The notes beneath the pieces are model-generated. The model did no database searches and was not told the DNA's origin. It saw nothing but the letters and a program-made list of their open reading frames with translations. Position numbers and translations under genes: made by a program. Of a stretch of DNA of 64,000 nt, positions 1-8,786 are shown one piece after another; within the stretch, counting starts at the first letter, position 1; every line of letters starts with the position of its first letter. The DNA is from Firmicutes bacterium UBA2530 (GTDB lineage Bacteria; Bacillota; Clostridia; Tissierellales; Sedimentibacteraceae), in NCBI GenBank assembly GCA_002340985.1, contig DDNC01000018.1, positions 118,068 to 182,067 on the forward strand, given 5' to 3'.

Positions 1-97
1 CAAATTTATCCTTATCCATTTCAGCAGCAAATGCTGTTGATGCAAATGAAGATAAAACCATTACCACTGCGAGAATTAAACATAATTTTCTTTTCAT
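1..97 (-). CDS. Secreted protein, N-terminal fragment (partial)
   Basis: Only the first 32 codons lie in the window; the gene runs off the left edge. The ATG (complement of 95-97) is preceded by a good ribosome binding site, complement of ccacctcttt at 100-110. The translation starts MKRK, continues with about 15 hydrophobic residues and ends in an A-F-A-A type signal peptidase I site followed by EMDKDKF, so the product is probably exported. The mature domain is not visible, so no function can be given. S-layer or other cell-wall proteins often start this way, but that is only a guess. Confidence 0.75.
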   Translation of the reverse strand, partial: MKRKLCLILAVVMVLSSFASTAFAAEMDKDKF

Positions 98-126
98 AGT
101 CCACCTCTTTCTTTAGTACTGACATA

Positions 127-155
127 AGTATATTTCAAAAGGGACAAAGTGTAAA
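127..155 (-). promoter_or_regulatory. Promoter of the leftmost secreted-protein gene
   Basis: On the minus strand there is TTTACA (150-155) and TATACT (127-132) with a 17-bp spacer, about 30 bases before the start codon. This is a standard sigma-A type arrangement. Confidence 0.6.
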
Positions 156-377
156 GGAATAATATAGCTTAAAAATCTGCGATACTTCTTTTAATTTAAA
201 ATGCGGAATAGTATTATAATATGCGAATTTTGTCACGTGCAGGAAAGTCAGTATTTATTTTCAGGAATTGTGCGTTTATTTCTTTGTATAATTCCGTAAT
301 TTATATTATAATATATGTTAAACCAACAATAGATTTTATCCTTATGGGATGCCTTGCGGAGATTGAGGAAATTAATT

Positions 378-406
378 TTGACTTTAAGAGGCTTTTAGGG
401 TAAAAT
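378..406 (+). promoter_or_regulatory. Promoter of yybS-gdpP-rplI-dnaB
   Basis: TTGACT (378-383) and TAAAAT (401-406) are separated by exactly 17 bases and end 32 bases before the yybS ATG. No other good promoter was seen in the 341-base gap 98-438, and no gene there is convincing. Confidence 0.6.
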
Positions 407-438
407 ATATAATCAGAAAAATTAAAAATGAGGGAAAA

Positions 439-1413
439 ATGAACAGAAATTATAAAACATCAAGCTTGACAGAAGCTGCTATGATAACAGGAATACTTGT
501 GGTAATAGCGTACTTGGCATCTTTTTTTTCGGTCGTAATGTTTTTTTATCCCACCCCTGCAATTATACTTGCTAAACGAAAGGGCATCAAATATTCAACC
601 ATGGCTCTCATAGCATCGGATATTATAATTGCAATACTTTTGGGAATACAATCCGGAATGATGTTTTTGATACTGTATACTCCTCTGGCTGTTGCTCTTT
701 CCTACGGAATATACAGGGATAAGGACGCAAACAGGACTATTTTGATGGGTTCAGCCGCATATATGATTTCATTTGTTGTCATGATAATGCTCATGGACGC
801 ATTTTTAGGAATAAATTTTCTCCAGCAGCTCAAGGATATTTATGCTGAGAGTTTCCAGATGACAAAGGATATGCTGTCAGGCATGCCTGCAGGAATGCAG
901 AATGAAAATATAGATAAGGTTATAAAAACATATGATGAAATGGGGCCTATGATTATAAGCTTTATTTCAAATATATTTCCGGCGGTGCTCATAGTGTCAT
1001 CTGTTGCAACAGCATATGTTAATTATATGGTTGCGTTTAAATTTGCAAAACGATTTTCAATTACCGTCAGACCTCACGAGGGAATTGCGTATTTTTCATT
1101 TCCGAGAACATTTATGACCGCAATTGCCGTGATGATGCTTTTGTCCTACCTGCTGGGAGTATTCGGAATAGATGCAGGTATCATTCAGGCAAACTTAATT
1201 ATGATTTTATTCATAGCAATGTATTTGCAGGGATTTGCTGTCACTAAATTTTTTGTGCTGAGAAGCCGTATGAGTATAGGATATAAAAGAATTTCATTAT
1301 TCATGCTGTTGTTTATTTCGCTTTTTATGATTCCGGGTCTCGCCTTTGCTGTTGCGCTGGCAGGTCTGGTAGATTTGGCAATAGATTTGAGAAAAATAAA
1401 TAGGACGGTATAA
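439..1413 (+). CDS. yybS: YybS family membrane protein (DUF2232)
   Basis: A 324-residue, strongly hydrophobic protein with about eight predicted membrane segments and a soluble loop near residues 140-175 (LKDIYAESFQMTKDML). Length, topology and position immediately before gdpP match YybS of Firmicutes, whose molecular role is not established. The start has a modest ribosome binding site (GAGGGAAAA) and the TTGACT/TAAAAT promoter just upstream. The next gene follows after 19 bases, so it is the first gene of a yybS-gdpP-rplI-dnaB operon, a gene order common in Bacilli and Clostridia. The family assignment rests on context as much as sequence. Confidence 0.85.
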   Translation: MNRNYKTSSLTEAAMITGILVVIAYLASFFSVVMFFYPTPAIILAKRKGIKYSTMALIASDIIIAILLGIQSGMMFLILYTPLAVALSYGIYRDKDANRTILMGSAAYMISFVVMIMLMDAFLGINFLQQLKDIYAESFQMTKDMLSGMPAGMQNENIDKVIKTYDEMGPMIISFISNIFPAVLIVSSVATAYVNYMVAFKFAKRFSITVRPHEGIAYFSFPRTFMTAIAVMMLLSYLLGVFGIDAGIIQANLIMILFIAMYLQGFAVTKFFVLRSRMSIGYKRISLFMLLFISLFMIPGLAFAVALAGLVDLAIDLRKINRTV

Positions 1414-1432
1414 CCGTTAAAGGAGGCAGAGA

Positions 1433-3442
1433 TTGGATAATAAGAAAACTCCTAATTTTTTGAGAGATGACAGCTTGGTTTATCTTGCGCTGAATACTTT
1501 TACCATACTGGTTTTACTGATTAATGGCATGTACATATATGCCGCGGCCGCAGCACTTATACTGGCAATTATTGCTGCTGTCGCCTTCAGAAGGCAGCTT
1601 CAGAGAGAAAAGGACCTGAAAAAATACATAATTGATTATACAAAGAATATTGAAAACTTGTCAGTAAACTCATTTTACTATTCTCCCATACCAATAAGTA
1701 TAATAGGGCCATTCGGTCAGATATTCTGGTTCAATAAAAAGTTCAAGGAGCTTGTTGGGGATGAGATAGATAATATCGAAAATATCGACGAGTTTATCCG
1801 CGGTTTCCCTGTTAAAACAATGGCAGACAACCGGGAAGGAACAATAAACAGTGTTGAGATTGCCGATTCAGGTAAAACCTTCAATATTATGTACTACAGC
1901 CTCGAGGAGGGACGATTTGGTGAAGGTATTTCCTATGTGTGCTACTGGAATGAAAATACGGCATTTGCAAATCTTAAGGCGAAATATAACGATGAACGTC
2001 CCGTTGCAATGCTGGTACAAATAGATAATTACGATGAAATATCGGAAAAGCTCGATAAGGGTGAAAAATCTGCAATGACAGCGGAAGTTGAAAAAATACT
2101 TAACAGATATGCTTCTGAAATGAATGGCTTCGTACTGAGATATGATACCGCGAGGTTTCTGATGATGATTGAAAACGGATTTTTAGAGTCTCTTGAATCA
2201 AGAAAATTTTCAATGCTTGAAGATGTGAAGGCTCTGAAAGGAGCCGGGGATTTCAATTTTACGCTCAGCGTAGGAACAGGCGTGCTGGCCAAGAATCTGA
2301 CACAGCTTTTAGAGTACGCCAAAGGAGCATTGGATGTGGCACTCGGAAGAGGAGGAGATCAGGCTGTAGTAAAAAGAATCAACTCCGTTAAATTCTATGG
2401 CGGTAAAAGCAAGGCTGTTGAAAAGAGAACCAAGGTTAAGGCAAGAATTATTTCCTACGCCTTAAGGCAAATAATGGACCAGAGCTCAAATGTTATAATA
2501 ATGGGGCACAGAGTAGGTGATATGGACAGTCTCGGTGCTTCCATAGGACTTTATGCAATGGCAAGAAGCAGAGGAAAAAAAGCATACATTGTGCTTAATA
2601 CCGTGAACCATGCGTTGAAAAATATGTATGAGCGCATGAAGCATGAGGAAAGCCACTACCTGGATGCCCTCATAAGCACGGAAACCGCAATGAACATGAT
2701 TGACCAGAACACGCTGGTGGTTGTGCTTGACACTCACAGGCCCAGTTACACCGAAGCACCTGAACTTCTCACCAAGGTGGATAAAATAGTTCTTATTGAC
2801 CATCATAGAAGAAGCGAGGAATATATTGAAAATCCGCTGCTCGATTATATAGAGCCCTATGCTTCATCAACATGTGAGCTGATTTCAGAGCTTGTTCAAT
2901 ATATGGAGGATCATATTAAGCTGACGAAATTTGAGGCGGATGCACTTTTGGCAGGAATAGTGCTGGATACAAACTCATTTACATTCAAGACAGGAGTCAG
3001 AACATTTGAGGCAGCATCCTTCCTGAGGAGGAACAACGCTGATACAACCGATGTCAAGGAGCTGTTCAATGAGAGTCTGGAATCAATGAAAAGGAAGACT
3101 GAAATAATCGAAAGATCTGAAATAGTCTTTGATGATGCTGCAGTTTCATATATAGATGAAATTTCTGAGGATTCAAACGTTATAGCGGCGCAGGGGGCCG
3201 ATGAGCTCCTTACCATAAAGGATATTAAGATGAGCTTTGTGCTTGTGAGAAACAAGGACTACATAAATATAAGCGCACGGTCTACAGGACCTATAAACGT
3301 ACAGGTAATAATGGAGAGCCTTGGAGGCGGAGGACACCTGAACATGGCTGGGGCGCAGATACCAACTCATGATATGGATGAAGCAAAATATAAATTAATA
3401 GAAGCAATATCTCATTACAAGAAGGAGAACAAGGAAGAATGA
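1433..3442 (+). CDS. gdpP: Cyclic-di-AMP phosphodiesterase GdpP
   Basis: 669 residues, starting at TTG behind AAAGGAGG. Order of parts: two membrane segments (about 17-55), a degenerate PAS region (about 75-165), a degenerate GGDEF-like domain without a GGDEF motif (about 175-310), then DHH-DHHA1 catalytic domains. Catalytic signatures are visible: GHRVGDMDS near 358, DTHRPS near 430, IDHHRR near 455 and GGGGH near 630. GdpP/YybT hydrolyses the second messenger c-di-AMP to pApA and influences potassium balance, cell-wall stress and beta-lactam tolerance in Firmicutes. The stop overlaps the rplI start (ATGA), indicating translational coupling. Length is normal (about 660). No defect is seen. 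Confidence 0.96.
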   Translation: MDNKKTPNFLRDDSLVYLALNTFTILVLLINGMYIYAAAAALILAIIAAVAFRRQLQREKDLKKYIIDYTKNIENLSVNSFYYSPIPISIIGPFGQIFWFNKKFKELVGDEIDNIENIDEFIRGFPVKTMADNREGTINSVEIADSGKTFNIMYYSLEEGRFGEGISYVCYWNENTAFANLKAKYNDERPVAMLVQIDNYDEISEKLDKGEKSAMTAEVEKILNRYASEMNGFVLRYDTARFLMMIENGFLESLESRKFSMLEDVKALKGAGDFNFTLSVGTGVLAKNLTQLLEYAKGALDVALGRGGDQAVVKRINSVKFYGGKSKAVEKRTKVKARIISYALRQIMDQSSNVIIMGHRVGDMDSLGASIGLYAMARSRGKKAYIVLNTVNHALKNMYERMKHEESHYLDALISTETAMNMIDQNTLVVVLDTHRPSYTEAPELLTKVDKIVLIDHHRRSEEYIENPLLDYIEPYASSTCELISELVQYMEDHIKLTKFEADALLAGIVLDTNSFTFKTGVRTFEAASFLRRNNADTTDVKELFNESLESMKRKTEIIERSEIVFDDAAVSYIDEISEDSNVIAAQGADELLTIKDIKMSFVLVRNKDYINISARSTGPINVQVIMESLGGGGHLNMAGAQIPTHDMDEAKYKLIEAISHYKKENKEE

Positions 3443-3885
3443 AAGTAATATTATTGGAAGATGTTAAGAATGTAGGGAAAAAGGGCAATATCATAAATGC
3501 CAAGGATGGGTATGCAAGGAATTTCCTGTTTCCTAAAAATTTAGCTATAGAAGCAACACCTGTAAATCTGAAGAATCTGGAAAATGCAAAGCAGCTTCAG
3601 GAAGCAAAGGAAAAGGAAATATATGATGAAGCAAAGAAATTAGAGGAAGAATTAACTAAAATTACAGTAGTCATCAAGACGAAGACAGGAGAAAACGGCA
3701 AGCTGTTCGGTGCTGTAACAACTAAGGAAATTGCCGAGTATATTGAAAAAGATCACGGATTTGCCATTGACAAGAAAAAATATGATTTGGATGAGCCTAT
3801 AAAATCCGTGGGTGAATATTTCGTAAAAATTAAGCTTCATTCACAGGTTAACGCAAAGGTGAAAGTTATAGTTACAGAAAAATAA
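3439..3885 (+). CDS. rplI: 50S ribosomal protein L9
   Basis: 148 residues with the L9 N-terminal signature MKVILLEDVKNVGKKG and the conserved segment KDGYARNFLFPKNLA that contacts 23S rRNA, then the long connecting helix (about 45-75) and a C-terminal domain. L9 binds domain V of 23S rRNA at the base of the L1 stalk and influences reading-frame fidelity. Full length. It overlaps gdpP by four bases and precedes dnaB by 12 bases; the ribosome binding site lies inside the end of gdpP (AAGGAGAACAAGG). Confidence 0.97.
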   Translation: MKVILLEDVKNVGKKGNIINAKDGYARNFLFPKNLAIEATPVNLKNLENAKQLQEAKEKEIYDEAKKLEEELTKITVVIKTKTGENGKLFGAVTTKEIAEYIEKDHGFAIDKKKYDLDEPIKSVGEYFVKIKLHSQVNAKVKVIVTEK

Positions 3886-3897
3886 AAGAGGATTGAA

Positions 3898-5229
3898 ATG
3901 TCTGATTTGATTAATATGGGAAAGGTTCCGCCTCACAGTGCCGAGGCGGAGCAGACTGTGCTTGCATCCGCTTTGATTGACCATGTCGCTGTCGAGAAGG
4001 TAATGAATTTACTGAAGGCAGAGGACTTCTATTTTGAGGCAAACAGAGAAATCTTCGACTCCATAAGACAGGTGCATATGCAGAATATGCCGGTGGATGC
4101 CCTCATTGTTGCCGAAGAGCTGAAAAAAAGAGGCAAGATTGATTATGTGGGCGGGTTTGAATATCTGGCAAAATTAACAGAAAATATAATAACCTCAAAG
4201 AACGTTGAGGCATACTGCGGCATTGTCAGGGAAAAATCCACTCTGCGCAAGCTCATAAGTGTTTCCGGGGAAATAATTGAAAAGGGTTACAAGGAAAACG
4301 ACGATGTTCAGAAGATAATCGAGTTAGCGGAGTCAAGGATATTTTCCATATCTCAGAACAGAAGCGTAAATTCTTTTGCCGAAATCAAGGATGTGCTCAT
4401 GAATGTGTTCAACACTCTTGAGGAAAGAGCAATGAACAAGGGTAGTATTACAGGTCTCACCACAGGCTACATCGACCTTGACAGAATGACCTCGGGACTC
4501 CAGAGGTCTGACCTTGTGTTGCTTGCGGCAAGACCGTCAATGGGAAAGACAGCACTTGCCCTGAACATTGCCATGAATGCCGTTAAAACCGGTGCTTCCG
4601 TGGCACTGTTCAGTCTTGAGATGTCCAAGGAGCAGTATGTTCAGAGAATTATAAGCATGGAATCCATGGTTGACAGCTCAAAGCTCAGGACGGGAAATCT
4701 TGACGACGAGGATTGGACAAGGCTTATTTCCACAATGAGCACTGTTTCCAACCACAAAATTTTTATTGACGATACAGCGGCTATTTCTGTTTTCGAGCTC
4801 ATGTCCAAGTGCAGGCGTCTTAAAATGGAAAAGGGACTGGATTTAATAGTTATAGACTATCTCCAGCTTATGTCAGACGGAACGAATTCCACCAACAGGC
4901 AGCAGGAAATTTCAAATATATCCCGTGGTCTGAAGGCCCTGGCAAGAGAAATGGACTGCCCCGTAATGGCATTGTCACAGCTGTCCCGTGCGCCGGAGCT
5001 CCGTCAGGACCACAGACCTATAATGTCTGACCTCAGAGAGTCCGGAGCAATAGAGCAGGACGCTGACGTTGTGCTCATGCTTTACAGGGACGAATACTAT
5101 TTCAAGGAAGAGTCTGAGAAAAAAGGAATTACCGATGTAATCATAGCCAAGCAGAGAAACGGTCCAGTGGGAACCGTAGAGCTTGCATGGATAAGCCAGT
5201 ACACAAAATTTGGAAATATACAGAAGTAA
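3898..5229 (+). CDS. dnaB: Replicative DNA helicase DnaB
   Basis: 443 residues (called DnaC in Bacillus). The N-terminal domain (about 8-110) starts with PPHSAEAEQTVL, typical of DnaB. The RecA-like helicase domain carries Walker A ARPSMGKTAL (about 209-219), Walker B LIVIDYLQLM, and the SDLRESGAIEQDADVV motif. It is the hexameric helicase that unwinds the fork and recruits primase. The ribosome binding site AGAGGATTG precedes the ATG. No intein or insertion is seen. It is the last gene of the operon and is followed by an intrinsic terminator. Confidence 0.97.
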   Translation: MSDLINMGKVPPHSAEAEQTVLASALIDHVAVEKVMNLLKAEDFYFEANREIFDSIRQVHMQNMPVDALIVAEELKKRGKIDYVGGFEYLAKLTENIITSKNVEAYCGIVREKSTLRKLISVSGEIIEKGYKENDDVQKIIELAESRIFSISQNRSVNSFAEIKDVLMNVFNTLEERAMNKGSITGLTTGYIDLDRMTSGLQRSDLVLLAARPSMGKTALALNIAMNAVKTGASVALFSLEMSKEQYVQRIISMESMVDSSKLRTGNLDDEDWTRLISTMSTVSNHKIFIDDTAAISVFELMSKCRRLKMEKGLDLIVIDYLQLMSDGTNSTNRQQEISNISRGLKALAREMDCPVMALSQLSRAPELRQDHRPIMSDLRESGAIEQDADVVLMLYRDEYYFKEESEKKGITDVIIAKQRNGPVGTVELAWISQYTKFGNIQK

Positions 5230-5243
5230 CAGATAACTTAAGA

Positions 5244-5268
5244 AGGGCGCTGAGCGCCCTAATTTTTT
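5244..5268 (+). terminator. Terminator after dnaB
   Basis: AGGGCGC-TGA-GCGCCCT hairpin followed by AATTTTTT. It lies between the convergent dnaB and SPOCS/LysM genes. Confidence 0.85.
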
Positions 5269-5287
5269 AGCATTTTATGTTTCAAGA

Positions 5288-6835
5288 TTACACCATTCTT
5301 GCTATCACTATTTTCGTTCCTGGTGCAAGTGCGTTGTCTTCGGGGATGTCGTTCAATTCCTTCAGGTAATTGATTGACAAATTGTAGTTCTTTGCAATAT
5401 CCCACACTGTTTCTCCCGGCTGAACAACTCTGAACACGAGACTCGGCATCTTGCTTCTTTCAATGGGCCCTTCCTCGGTTATGTTGCTGATTACTGAAAT
5501 TTCGTTGTTGCCTCTCATTTTCATTCCAACGTTTATATCGCAGTTGACTATGACAGAATTGCTTCCCTTTCTGTATGCTCCGCATTTTGCAATATCCACA
5601 TTTGATGTGATGTCATCAGACAGTTCGCTTTCCTTTAGATCTATGGAAGCCGTAAATGGCAGTGATGCATAGGCTTTGTCAATTTTGTTAATCTCTCCGT
5701 TAAGGTACAGCAAATTAACATCAAGGAATCCGTCAACAACGTATTTGTCGTCAAAAATTCTTTTTTCCGAAATTTTTGGGCTTACATCTACGGTGTAGAT
5801 ATCCTTTATGGATCCGGAAACAACATCAAAATTATTTTCATATTTAACAGTCTTATTTACAATGTTGTTCATGGATGTCAGCTTTACTTTTGCTGACTCC
5901 AGATTCAGCAGGCAGCTGGTGGAGTAGCAGTCGGTTATTATATTTTTTTCCGCAACACTGTACATTGCTGCATTTACTGTAAACGGCAGGTTAAATTCAA
6001 TGAGTTTTTTTTCACCGTCATAATTTTCAGCGATGTTGTATGTCATTTCATTTAATGCTACACTTATGTCCTTGAGCACATCGTCACCTGAGTTCTTCAC
6101 CTCAATGTAGTGTGTAAAAGGAAACTCTTCAGCCACATATGCCGCCGCATTCAGGCTGTTGTCCTCTGTGTATAGAAATCCCACTTTGCAGGTTCCCTCA
6201 ACCAGCATTTTATCATCCAGAGAATCAATGCTGGTAATGAATACCTCAGATTCTGACTTCAGTATCCTGGATATTTCATCAGAACCCTTGCTTAGCTCCA
6301 CCGCATCATTGATTGTTATTTCTTCAGACAGCACAGATGCCTGGTCGGTGTACTTTACATTTTGGGTCTTTGCCTGAAAGCTGCCGTCTGACTCAAGATT
6401 TGAGACGAAGTTGACAGGATGCTTGTTTATTACATCAGTATCAAGCAGTATAACTGATTTTACCATGTAGCTTCTGTCATTTACATTCTCTGCATCTATG
6501 TAATCAATATATGCGGCAGACTGTGCCTCCATTCCTTCTCTGGCTCCCGAAACCGGAATCTCCTCGGTGAACGGTATTTTTCCCGACATGGAATTTGCCA
6601 TGATATCCTCATCATTTGAGCGGTAAATTATGTTGTAAACCAATGTTCCTTCCACTACAACGGCATCATTCTTCACTGAAGTTTTATCAACTTTTGCTTT
6701 GCCCTCCGCGGATATTATTTTTTCTATTGCCGGAGTATTGTCAGAAAGTGCAAACTCGTTTTCCAGCATAACCTCAGCGGAATTTGAGTCAATGATTTCA
6801 CTAATATTAAAAGTATCGCCTATTAATTTAAACAA
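5288..6835 (-). CDS. SPOCS (DUF3794) and LysM domain protein, probably spore-envelope related
   Basis: The preferred start is TTG at 6835, because AAAGGAGG lies ten bases upstream; a longer reading frame extends to 6943 but has no binding site. This gives 515 residues. There are several DUF3794/SPOCS-type beta-rich repeats (segments such as VVEGTLVYNIIYRSNDED, VEGTCKVGFLYTEDN and VDGFLDVNLLYLNGE), then a C-terminal LysM domain in the last 48 residues (VVQPGETVWDIAKNYNL). LysM binds peptidoglycan-like glycans. In Bacillus and Clostridium the SPOCS/LysM combination occurs in spore morphogenetic proteins of the SpoVID/SafA kind, so a spore-envelope role is inferred. No signal peptide is present, consistent with mother-cell expression. 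It is transcribed alone. Confidence 0.85.
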   Translation of the reverse strand: MFKLIGDTFNISEIIDSNSAEVMLENEFALSDNTPAIEKIISAEGKAKVDKTSVKNDAVVVEGTLVYNIIYRSNDEDIMANSMSGKIPFTEEIPVSGAREGMEAQSAAYIDYIDAENVNDRSYMVKSVILLDTDVINKHPVNFVSNLESDGSFQAKTQNVKYTDQASVLSEEITINDAVELSKGSDEISRILKSESEVFITSIDSLDDKMLVEGTCKVGFLYTEDNSLNAAAYVAEEFPFTHYIEVKNSGDDVLKDISVALNEMTYNIAENYDGEKKLIEFNLPFTVNAAMYSVAEKNIITDCYSTSCLLNLESAKVKLTSMNNIVNKTVKYENNFDVVSGSIKDIYTVDVSPKISEKRIFDDKYVVDGFLDVNLLYLNGEINKIDKAYASLPFTASIDLKESELSDDITSNVDIAKCGAYRKGSNSVIVNCDINVGMKMRGNNEISVISNITEEGPIERSKMPSLVFRVVQPGETVWDIAKNYNLSINYLKELNDIPEDNALAPGTKIVIARMV

Positions 6836-6942
6836 GTTGAATCCTCCTTTATGAAACAGATGTGTTCGCATTCTTTTATAAATGTATATGCGCCATACAT
6901 TCTGATAGTACAACTTTGGTATAAATTTTTTGAAAAAAACCA

Positions 6943-6971
6943 TTGACCTTTTACTTTTTTTAATATAGAAT
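6943..6971 (+). promoter_or_regulatory. pyrG promoter
   Basis: TTGACC (6943-6948) and TAGAAT (6966-6971) with a 17-bp spacer. Predicted transcript start is near 6978, leaving a leader of about 158 nt before the pyrG ATG. Confidence 0.65.
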
Positions 6972-7035
6972 TGGAAAGTAATATTTATATAAATTATATA
7001 ATTTTATTTTTTGACGAACTATATATGTTTATGAT

Positions 7036-7086
7036 AGAGACTAAAAAAAAAACCCCTTTTTTGTCTCTGTTTTTATGTTTAAGGGG
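7036..7086 (+). promoter_or_regulatory. Attenuator-like structure in the pyrG leader
   Basis: AGAGAC (7036-7041) can pair with GTCTCT (7063-7068), reinforced by A-run/T-run pairing, and is followed by GTTTTT: a terminator-like hairpin about 70 bases before pyrG. The loop holds CCCCTT (7053-7058), which can instead pair with AAGGGG (7081-7086). The two pairings cannot form together. In other Gram-positives pyrG is controlled by CTP-sensitive attenuation through G-addition at the transcript start; here the predicted start is not GGGC, so the mechanism may differ. Function is inferred. Confidence 0.5.
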
Positions 7087-7135
7087 ATTATCAAATATTA
7101 AGAACGGTAGCAGGATGGAGAAACAGGAGGAAAAA

Positions 7136-8740
7136 ATGCCAAAATATATTTTTGTAACGGGAGGAGTCGTATCTTCGTTAGGCAAGGGGATAACGGCAGC
7201 ATCGTTGGGTAGGCTGCTTAAAGCAAGAGGACTTAAGGTTACTCTTCAGAAATTTGATCCGTATTTGAACGTGGACCCGGGCACAATGAGCCCTTATCAG
7301 CACGGAGAGGTTTATGTTACGGATGACGGAGCGGAGACAGATCTGGACTTAGGCCACTATGAGAGAATAGTGGACATTGATTTAACCAAGTACAGCAGCA
7401 TAACGTCAGGAAAAGTTTACTGGTCTGTTTTAAACAAGGAAAGAAGAGGAGATTATTTGGGAGGGACAGTCCAGGTAATTCCCCATATAACCAACGAAAT
7501 AAAAGGCCTGTTAAAAAGAGTCGCTACTGTTAAGGATGTTGACGTTGTTATTACCGAAATAGGCGGTACAGTAGGAGATATTGAAAGTCAGCCGTTCTTG
7601 GAAGCAATTCGCCAGATTCGATATGAGGTTGGAAGAGAAAATGTAATGTACATACATGTTACGCTGCTTCCTTATCTGTCAAAGGCAGGAGAGCTTAAAA
7701 CAAAGCCAACGCAGCACAGCGTAAAGGAGCTTTTGAGCATAGGAATACAGCCTGATGTCCTGGTGTGCAGGACAGAGAAGGAAATAAGTGATGACCTTAA
7801 GGCTAAAATAGCATTGTTCTGCAATGTTGACAAGCAGCATGTAATTCAGAATACGGATGCGGATTCACTGTATGACATACCTCTTCTTCTTGAAAACGAA
7901 GGGTTGGACAAAATAGTGTGCAGTCACTTCGGAATGAACTGCAAGGAGCCTGATTTGACAGAGTGGAAGGACATGGTTCAGCGATCCAAGAATCCTGCGC
8001 ACTATGTTAAGATTTCACTTGTGGGCAAGTATGTGGAGCTGAAGGACGCTTACCTTTCCGTTGCGGAAGCATTAAAGCATGCAGGAATAGATAATTCAGC
8101 TGAAGTTGAAATAGATTGGGTGCATTCAGATGAAGTGAATGAGAGCAACTATGAAGAAATACTCAGGGGAAGCAACGGAATATTGGTTCCCGGCGGCTTC
8201 GGAGACAGAGGAATAGAAGGCAAGGTGCTGGCTGCAAGATATGCAAGAGAAAACGGTGTGCCGTTCCTTGGGATATGTCTTGGAATGCAGATGGCTGTTG
8301 TGGATTTTGCCAGAGGAGTACTGAAATACGGTGATGCTCACAGCACAGAGTTCAATCCCGAAACAGAACATCCTTTAATAGATATTATGAACGACCAGAA
8401 GGATGTTGAGAACAAGGGCGGAACAATGAGGCTGGGCAGCTATCCGTGCAGGCTTGTTGATGGAACAAAGGCCAAAGAAGCATATGAAGGTGCGGACATG
8501 ATTAATGAAAGACACCGACACAGATTTGAGTTCAACAATGAATTCAGGGAAGAGTGCGAGAAAAACGGGCTGATAATTTCCGGAACGTCACCGGATAACA
8601 GGCTTGTTGAAATTGTGGAGCTCAAGGACCATCCATGGTTTGTTGCGGCTCAGTTCCATCCGGAATTCAAATCACGACCTACAAGAAGCCATCCGTTGTT
8701 CAAAAATCTGATAAAGGCATCAATTGAAAATAAGAAATAA
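7136..8740 (+). CDS. pyrG: CTP synthase
   Basis: 534 residues from the ATG behind CAGGAGG; the open frame extends further upstream to 6971 but that part is leader. The protein begins MPKYIFVTGGVVSSLGKG, the CTP synthase signature with its P-loop. The synthetase domain covers about 1-270 and the class I glutamine amidotransferase about 295-530, with nucleophile Cys381 in GICLGMQ and the catalytic pair in FHPEF near the C-terminus. It makes CTP from UTP, ATP and glutamine. It is a single gene, with its own promoter and a leader hairpin that may respond to pyrimidine levels, and it ends at a strong bidirectional terminator. Confidence 0.97.
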   Translation: MPKYIFVTGGVVSSLGKGITAASLGRLLKARGLKVTLQKFDPYLNVDPGTMSPYQHGEVYVTDDGAETDLDLGHYERIVDIDLTKYSSITSGKVYWSVLNKERRGDYLGGTVQVIPHITNEIKGLLKRVATVKDVDVVITEIGGTVGDIESQPFLEAIRQIRYEVGRENVMYIHVTLLPYLSKAGELKTKPTQHSVKELLSIGIQPDVLVCRTEKEISDDLKAKIALFCNVDKQHVIQNTDADSLYDIPLLLENEGLDKIVCSHFGMNCKEPDLTEWKDMVQRSKNPAHYVKISLVGKYVELKDAYLSVAEALKHAGIDNSAEVEIDWVHSDEVNESNYEEILRGSNGILVPGGFGDRGIEGKVLAARYARENGVPFLGICLGMQMAVVDFARGVLKYGDAHSTEFNPETEHPLIDIMNDQKDVENKGGTMRLGSYPCRLVDGTKAKEAYEGADMINERHRHRFEFNNEFREECEKNGLIISGTSPDNRLVEIVELKDHPWFVAAQFHPEFKSRPTRSHPLFKNLIKASIENKK

Positions 8741-8750
8741 AAAAGAAACA

Positions 8751-8786
8751 AAGGTCATTCCCGTAAATCCGGGAATGACCTTTTCT
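8751..8786 (+). terminator. Bidirectional terminator between pyrG and the O-antigen ligase-like gene
   Basis: A 13-bp perfect stem, AAGGTCATTCCCG (8751-8763) with its complement at 8770-8782, followed by TTTTCTTATT on the plus strand and by TTTGTTTC on the minus strand. The last codons and stop of the minus-strand gene lie inside the stem. Confidence 0.85.

Noticed and set aside
221..403. 60-residue open frame before yybS
   Set aside because: No ribosome binding site, unusual composition, and the yybS promoter lies inside it; probably chance.
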